Source: Platycnemis pennipes (Eukaryota; Arthropoda; Insecta; Odonata; Platycnemididae). From it: a DNA stretch of 64,000 nucleotides. The stretch is from assembly GCA_933228895.1 (NCBI GenBank), contig OW121846.1, positions 146,028,746-146,092,745 on the forward strand, read 5' to 3'. Shown one piece after another: positions 59,155 to 64,000 of the stretch. The stretch's first letter is position 1. Each line of letters begins with the position of its first letter. A program made the translations under genes and the position numbers. The notes beneath the pieces are model-generated. The model ran no database searches and was not told the DNA's origin. It saw only the letters and a program-made list of their open reading frames with translations.

Positions 59155-60046
59155 GTAAGTATATTATTTTGACTTGCTTGTGAGCAGCTAATTGAAAAAA
59201 TACTTTGATTGAAGGATTCTGTCTTGGCTTTCAATCCATGCCCTAAACAGGCTAATTTTGGGGTGAGAGTACAGGTACATGTATTGATCATATAGGTTGT
59301 GGGACTGCCTTGCTGTTCATGGTAGAAAAGCCTAATAAGGTGATGGATGAAAAATGTTTCCTTGTATTATACATAATAGTTCTGGCCATTTTTTAGTATT
59401 TTTCTCTTTGAAATATGTCAGTTGACTGGCTTCCCCTCCCATGCATTGTCTAGGAGAGGAAGCCAGCCTATACATATTTCCTCGGCAAGTCTTCGGTTGA
59501 ACAGAGCTGCGATGCTTGTGGGAGAAATCCCAGTGCAGCAGTGATGAATGATATGGTGCCTTCTTGGTGTCAGACTGGGTGAAGTTGCTTGTGGCCTCTG
59601 CTGGGCCAGGGTTTTCATTCCTTATAACATTTTGACAGCCAACTCATTCTTTGGGCTGCCAATCGGCCCAGGTGAGGAGGAACAAACGGATGTGGAAATG
59701 TTGGCTAGAATGGAACCCAAGCCATTGTAGATAACTCAATAAAACTTAATCCATCATGTGCCAGTGTATTGGTAATACCGCAAAGGGTATGCCGTGGTTA
59801 TTCACACATGGGATTCAGGGACTGCTGCTAGTTACGGAAGTTGATCGGTCCTCTTTGAAAGGGTTTTCTTTTTTACATAGTTGGATGTTATTGTCACTTC
59901 TTAATACATTTCATCACAAAATTCTGAATTTTTATCAAAATGTGAAAAATGTATTTTCTTTGTGCATAGTTTTTCACAGTGATAAGCTGACCTAAATACA
60001 CTTGTGCTTCCCCAGTGTAATTGCAACAATGTTAGTTTTGCATTTA
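59155..60046. other. Start of the intron after exon f
   Basis: Donor GTAAGT, then intron sequence. 59400-59740 is less AT-rich and contains overlapping short frames on both strands without known motifs. The ATTTA at 60042-60046 is the left duplication of the next element. Confidence 0.4.
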
Positions 60047-60424
60047 CAGGGTGTCCACTGACCGGGAAAACCTGGAAAATCGGGAATTATTCGTGAATTT
60101 TCAGTGCAGGGAATTGTTCGTGGATTATTCGTGATTTTCTGATCTTAGTCGGGAATTTTAATAATTCTTAATTCAAGACAAAAAATCCTTATTTTATAAA
60201 CAGGATAAATAACGATGACTTTAAGATATGGATTTGCCGTTGGTATGAATGAATAAATAAACGACGGAAAAGTAGTTAGGCTCAATGTATCGTCAGCGCT
60301 GTGTGGATCGGAGACGTTCAACTGTTCGACTGTCGAACAGATGCCTTCAGCGTCACGTCAAGTGCCCTTTGTTCTCATTCATTGCACATCGGACTAAGCC
60401 CATGATACGCAAACATATGCCTAA

Positions 60425-60770
60425 CGTGTAGTGATGGCCGGATTGGATCCTGGAGTGACCTTTCATTTTACTCGGTTCCGGATTCGGATCCAAAGACACG
60501 GTATAAAATCGGATCCGGGTCGTAGATTTTTAATTTTCGCGGCTTAGCGATCGAAGTGCCCCGTGAATGGAATGTAGGTGCGGTAGATATTGACAAGAGG
60601 ATGTGTAACTCATGTCACGAAATTAGATGAAAATGTTCCCGTGCATCTAGAAGCAAAATAAAGACATGACTTTTCCCCTTTACCCCTGTATCGCGGGAAA
60701 AATTACGTAGGATGTCACGCGGGTAGCCTACATTCGCCGGGATCAGGCGGACAACGAGAGCGTATAGAAA
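60425..60770 (+). repeat. Direct repeat, first copy
   Basis: This matches 61438-61770 in the same orientation: GGATCC-rich start, CGGCTTAGYGATCGA, GTGAATGGAATGTA/GCGAATGGAATGTA, and a G/C-rich end with GCCTACATTCGCC. Identity looks near 75 percent. The two copies are about 1 kb apart. Confidence 0.7.
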
Positions 60771-61437
60771 TATCTAGATAAATAATAAGCGATATTGTCC
60801 TTATTAGTGATATTTAATGTAAAAGTTATTACTACCAGCATTGCATTCATCGTACAGCATACTACAGTACCATTCAATTTTCAATTGATCCATTGGTTTC
60901 GAAGTTAGCAGGGGTTTGCGTTGTTTACAACAAATCCATCAATTTTAGTGGTATGAACACTTTGTTTTCTGCAAAGTATTACTAATAGATCTGGCTTCCT
61001 TATATCAAAATCGCAAGTTCTTGGAACAAAAACTACGGGAATACCAAGCGCTCAAAGTTGGGCAACTTGATTTTACGCGCAAAAAACGGGTACTTTTTTG
61101 AGAAAAAATTAAGTACAGGAAATACTATGGAGCCGAAGATTTTTTGAAGTAAATGATCCAGCGTAGAAATAAACTCTCACTCATATGCTTTTTGTTGCAT
61201 TGAAATTGATTGCTTCGTTTAGACGATAGAGCTCCTCAAACTCGGGTGTCTTGCTTTTTTTTTTACAGACAGTAGTGTACTGTGCGAAGTTCGATCCGTA
61301 TCGCAGTTTAATTTTTCTTTCAGTCATTGCATTGAAAATGTTATTTTCTTCAATTTCAAACCAGTACATCTGAATACTCACTATATAATATTTTTGTTGT
61401 TTAAATTAGATTTACAAATGTACCATTAATAAATTAA

Positions 61438-61770
61438 GGATGGTCGGGTTGGATCCACGGGTCTTTCATTTCATTCGCCACTGAAATCATATCCGAAGAC
61501 AGTAAAAATTCAGATCCGGATCGGAGATTTTAAATTTCTCGGCTTAGTGATCGATGCGCCCCGCGAATGGAATGTACGTACGTATGGTAGATACTGACAA
61601 GGAGAGAATGTGTAACTTGGTCACGAAATGAGAAGATTTGTTCCGTGCCACAAAAACAAAATAAAAAAATACTCGTGACTTTTTTATCCATAGGCCGGAT
61701 GAGCGAGAAAAAAAATAAAGCCGAATGTTACGCGGGTCGCCTACATTCGCCAGATTCCCGTGGACCTATG
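61438..61770 (+). repeat. Direct repeat, second copy
   Basis: Second copy of the repeat at 60425-60770. It starts GGATGGTCGGGTTGGATCC. Both may be related MITEs, since TAGTGATGGCC at 60421 has a hAT-like terminal style. No duplication was resolved. Confidence 0.65.
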
Positions 61771-61789
61771 AAAGCGTAGTTGCTAAAAA

Positions 61790-61880
61790 TGATGACGAGT
61801 GTACTGCAGGTCGCGTGTTCGATCCTTAACACTGCCTAGGAATACAGGCTATGCTGTATTCATAGGGTAATGCTAGTAGG
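61790..61880 (+). repeat. tRNA-like B-box sequence
   Basis: GGTCGCGTGTTCGATCC at 61817 fits the B-box and T-arm of a tRNA, but no A-box or acceptor stem is present. It is probably a SINE fragment. Confidence 0.3.
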
Positions 61881-62882
61881 CAGTTAAAAAAAGTAGATTA
61901 TCAGAAATTTCATGTGAATTTATAATTTAAAAAATAATAAAATTTGGCGTTAGTGAAAGGATTGGAAAAATTTTTTATTGCAAAATTAAATCGTGTAATA
62001 ATTATGTTAACTTTACAATGTATTTTTGAGTGACGCATTTGTAAATGTAGGTAGTTTAAACGATAGAAGTACAAAAAAGTCAGTATCCACACAAAAAGGT
62101 TGGAAATGAAGGATGATAAACTTTTTGATTCAATGGCTGAAAGAAAAATTTTAAACAGCGATAAGAATCGAACTTCATTACCTGCAGACCACCACCCCAC
62201 TCTGCTATTGTTGGCTTACCTGATTTAGGAGAATACATTCTCCCCACATGTCATTCTACTTTTTTCTTGCAAACCCAGGCCAATGGAGAGAAAATCCGAG
62301 ACTTTTTTTAAATTTTGTTTATAGTAGCATGAAGAAAGTCTAATTTCATTTCAAGATCAGAGTTACACAACCTCTTCTTAGGAGTAGAGAATTCTCAAAT
62401 TTCATTTAAAAGGTTATTGTTAATAAGACATTGCAAAATTACTAGTTTAGCAGCTTGAAATATTCTATAATAATTTTTTCGTCTTAAAAATGGAATCCCT
62501 GGATATTCCATAAATGGGATCTCTTGGCTGCATTTAATAGTTTCTGTTTCTAAAAAGAATTAGAAAGCATTCAAGGATTTGTTAATAATTGGAAAATAAT
62601 TCCTTTATTAATGAAAATGAACTTATAATGTTTCTTTTAACTGCACATTTGATGTAATCGGATACTTTACTGTAAGTACAATGTAGTTGGCTTTCTGGTA
62701 GGCTTTGCAATATATTTTTTACAAACTTTTCTATAATTTTTTGAGAAATCTAATTGCTGATGTTTGTTAGATATATTCAGGATGCGCTTACATGAATTAG
62801 GATTTTTATTACATTAATTTTTGTTAGAAAAAGATGGTGTAGGATACTAAAGACTTTTATGATTTCACTTTTTTCTATATAG

Positions 62883-63042
62883 TCTACCGGTACAAAAATT
62901 TTCCATTCTGATTCTGAGTGAACAGAAAATTGAGGTTTTTGGACTTAAAATAGAAAAGCACGGCAAAAAATATAAACATAGAACATCATCATTCCAAGAA
63001 CAGTGGTTGGATGCTGAAGACTTTAGCCAGTGGGTTCTTTAA
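62883..63042 (+). pseudogene. Possible BED-like transposase N-terminus
   Basis: A plus-strand frame after TATATAG reads KHGKKYKHRTSSFQEQWLDA, then EDFSQWVL and a stop. A basic start followed by F-x-x-x-WL...F-x-x-W resembles the region just before the zinc finger of BED/hAT-type transposases. It lies inside the TIR-bounded element. The cysteines and histidines of a zinc finger are not clear, so this is tentative. Confidence 0.35.
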
Positions 63043-63367
63043 GTTCCTCTTGTAGAAGAATTTGTAATTTCTCATTGAAATGCCAATTTAGAAAGAGGGT
63101 GTTCAATCAAAAAGTAGTTTATCTTTCCCAACCAATAAAGAGAGTAACTTACTGCCAATAAAACTACATATTTAATTACTTTAATTTATCAATTATTTCT
63201 TATTTAATTACTTTATCTATATTATGCTATGGGTTGAACTACAAAAAATCCATATTCTACATAGAACTTGAAAAACATCACTTTTGACTCTTTTTATAAA
63301 TTTAGCCTTGAAAACCTTGAATTATGCTTGAATTTTATATTTGGACTTTAGTGGACACCCTGATTTA

Positions 63368-63484
63368 CTCTGTATTTATTTATGTTTTTTTTAAATTTAA
63401 TACAGCATGTTTACATCAGGAGTCATTGACACACATCAGAAAAAGTTTCTGATGAGTCAAGGGCTTCAGCATTAGATGCTGATG
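63368..63484. other. Short intron stretch
   Basis: A possible acceptor (AATACAG at 63403-63409) precedes a frame that stops after 22 codons with no donor, so it is not called as an exon. Confidence 0.3.
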
Positions 63485-63488
63485 TTAA

Positions 63489-63781
63489 CCCATTTGCATC
63501 CATAAGCGTACTGGTACACGATCTGGATCTGGCCTCTATCACCAGGAGCATACTGGTACGCATAACGCGTTGTGTGTTACTTGTAGGTTGATGCTGCTGC
63601 CATCTTGCATTGTTTTTAAAACGTTTTGGTCAGTCATCTGTACCTGTTTGCAGCTGCTATGTGACGGCTTCATTGGCAAGTTTTCTATTTATCAATGTAG
63701 AAACTACATTTGTGATTGAATACCTTAAAAGTGGGTGGTGTTTGTGGTCACTTTAAATCTCCGAGAGAGGATGCGAATGGG
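63489..63781. mobile_element. piggyBac-like MITE with exact TTAA duplication
   Basis: TTAA at 63485-63488 and 63782-63785 bracket inverted ends CCCATTTGCATCC and (minus strand) CCCATTCGCATCC. The 293-bp element has no coding frame. Internal GTACTGGTACRC motifs are repeated (63510 and 63551). Confidence 0.8.
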
Positions 63782-64000
63782 TTAAATGACTTCCACACTG
63801 GCAGTAAATACGTAGTTGACTAATGCTGTGTTTACACCATCCTCCTCTCTATGAAAATCCTACCTGCATCTGTAATGGTGCAAAATACCTTAGCCTTCAA
63901 TTATCTCCCCCAAATTACCACAGACTACTAATTTAAGTACTTCAGCATTTATTTCCCCATGTGAAAGATGGCAATAATATAATGTTGAGACTCAACATAG

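Larger units (their letters stand above)
60047..63362. mobile_element. CAGGGTG-type DNA element, long copy
   Basis: The left end CAGGGTGTCCACTGACCGGG and the inverted right end (CAGGGTGTCCACTAAAGTCC) match over 13 bp and are flanked by ATTTA on both sides (60042-60046 and 63363-63367). The left subterminal part has the same GGGAAAA/GGGAATT style as copies A and B. The interior holds two direct repeats (60425-60770 and 61438-61770) and a possible BED-type remnant at 62883-63042. Confidence 0.75.

Noticed and set aside
62883..63042. Candidate KNTC1-like exon after TATATAG with compatible phase
   Set aside because: It lies inside the TIR-bounded element 60047-63362, ends in a stop with no donor, and looks more like a transposase start than KNTC1.
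63410..63475. Candidate exon after AATACAG
   Set aside because: The frame stops after 22 codons and no GT donor follows; residues do not resemble the solenoid.
1..64000. CRISPR arrays, bacterial operons, ribosome binding sites
   Set aside because: The sequence is eukaryotic, with spliceosomal introns and transposons. The only regular short repeat is the 18-bp minisatellite, which has no spacers.

Overview
This is a eukaryotic, intron-containing and AT-rich window, most likely from an arthropod and probably an insect. The reasons are the mix of mobile elements: pogo/Tigger elements with TA duplications, piggyBac elements with TTAA, several hAT elements, a BEL/Pao element, Gypsy elements (one with an errantivirus-like env), and a CR1/Jockey-like LINE. 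Almost nothing in it is ordinary intergenic host sequence.

One host gene runs left to right across the window. Six exons (4756-4950, 5016-5149, 13716-13821, 13893-14039, 17844-17925, 59001-59154) have good splice sites and matching phases at all five junctions. Together they encode part of a protein that resembles KNTC1/Rough deal (Rod), the kinetochore subunit of the RZZ complex. The gene enters from the left, leaves to the right, and has a 41-kb intron (17926-59000) that acts as a sink for transposons.

Layout. 761-4336: pogo-like element holding a long hairpin, a SINE and an 18-bp minisatellite. About 6300-10560: LINE split by a piggyBac element (7143-9420). 14516-17197: several small foldback and MITE elements. 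19214-23144: Tigger-like element, followed by a second Tigger remnant (23340-23990) and a pogo-type remnant (about 25390-26420). 27430-32904: env-bearing Gypsy provirus whose pol frame contains what looks like the N-terminus of ribosomal protein S2. 33957-35300: hAT transposase split by a smaller hAT-like element. 35624-38688: piggyBac remnant. 38689-41497: CAGGGTG-type element split by a pogo-type element. 41498-46150: BEL/Pao pol split by a long-TIR hAT element. 46930-49715: Gypsy gag-pol on the minus strand. 50340-52290: LINE and SINE fragments. 56141-57452 and 60047-63362: CAGGGTG-type elements with 5-bp duplications. 63489-63781: a piggyBac-like MITE.

The strongest results are the phase-consistent KNTC1-like gene, four nested insertions that can be resolved from target duplications and/or interrupted reading frames, and the apparent in-frame capture of a host ribosomal-protein segment by an endogenous retroelement. 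All element coding regions look decayed; none appears intact.
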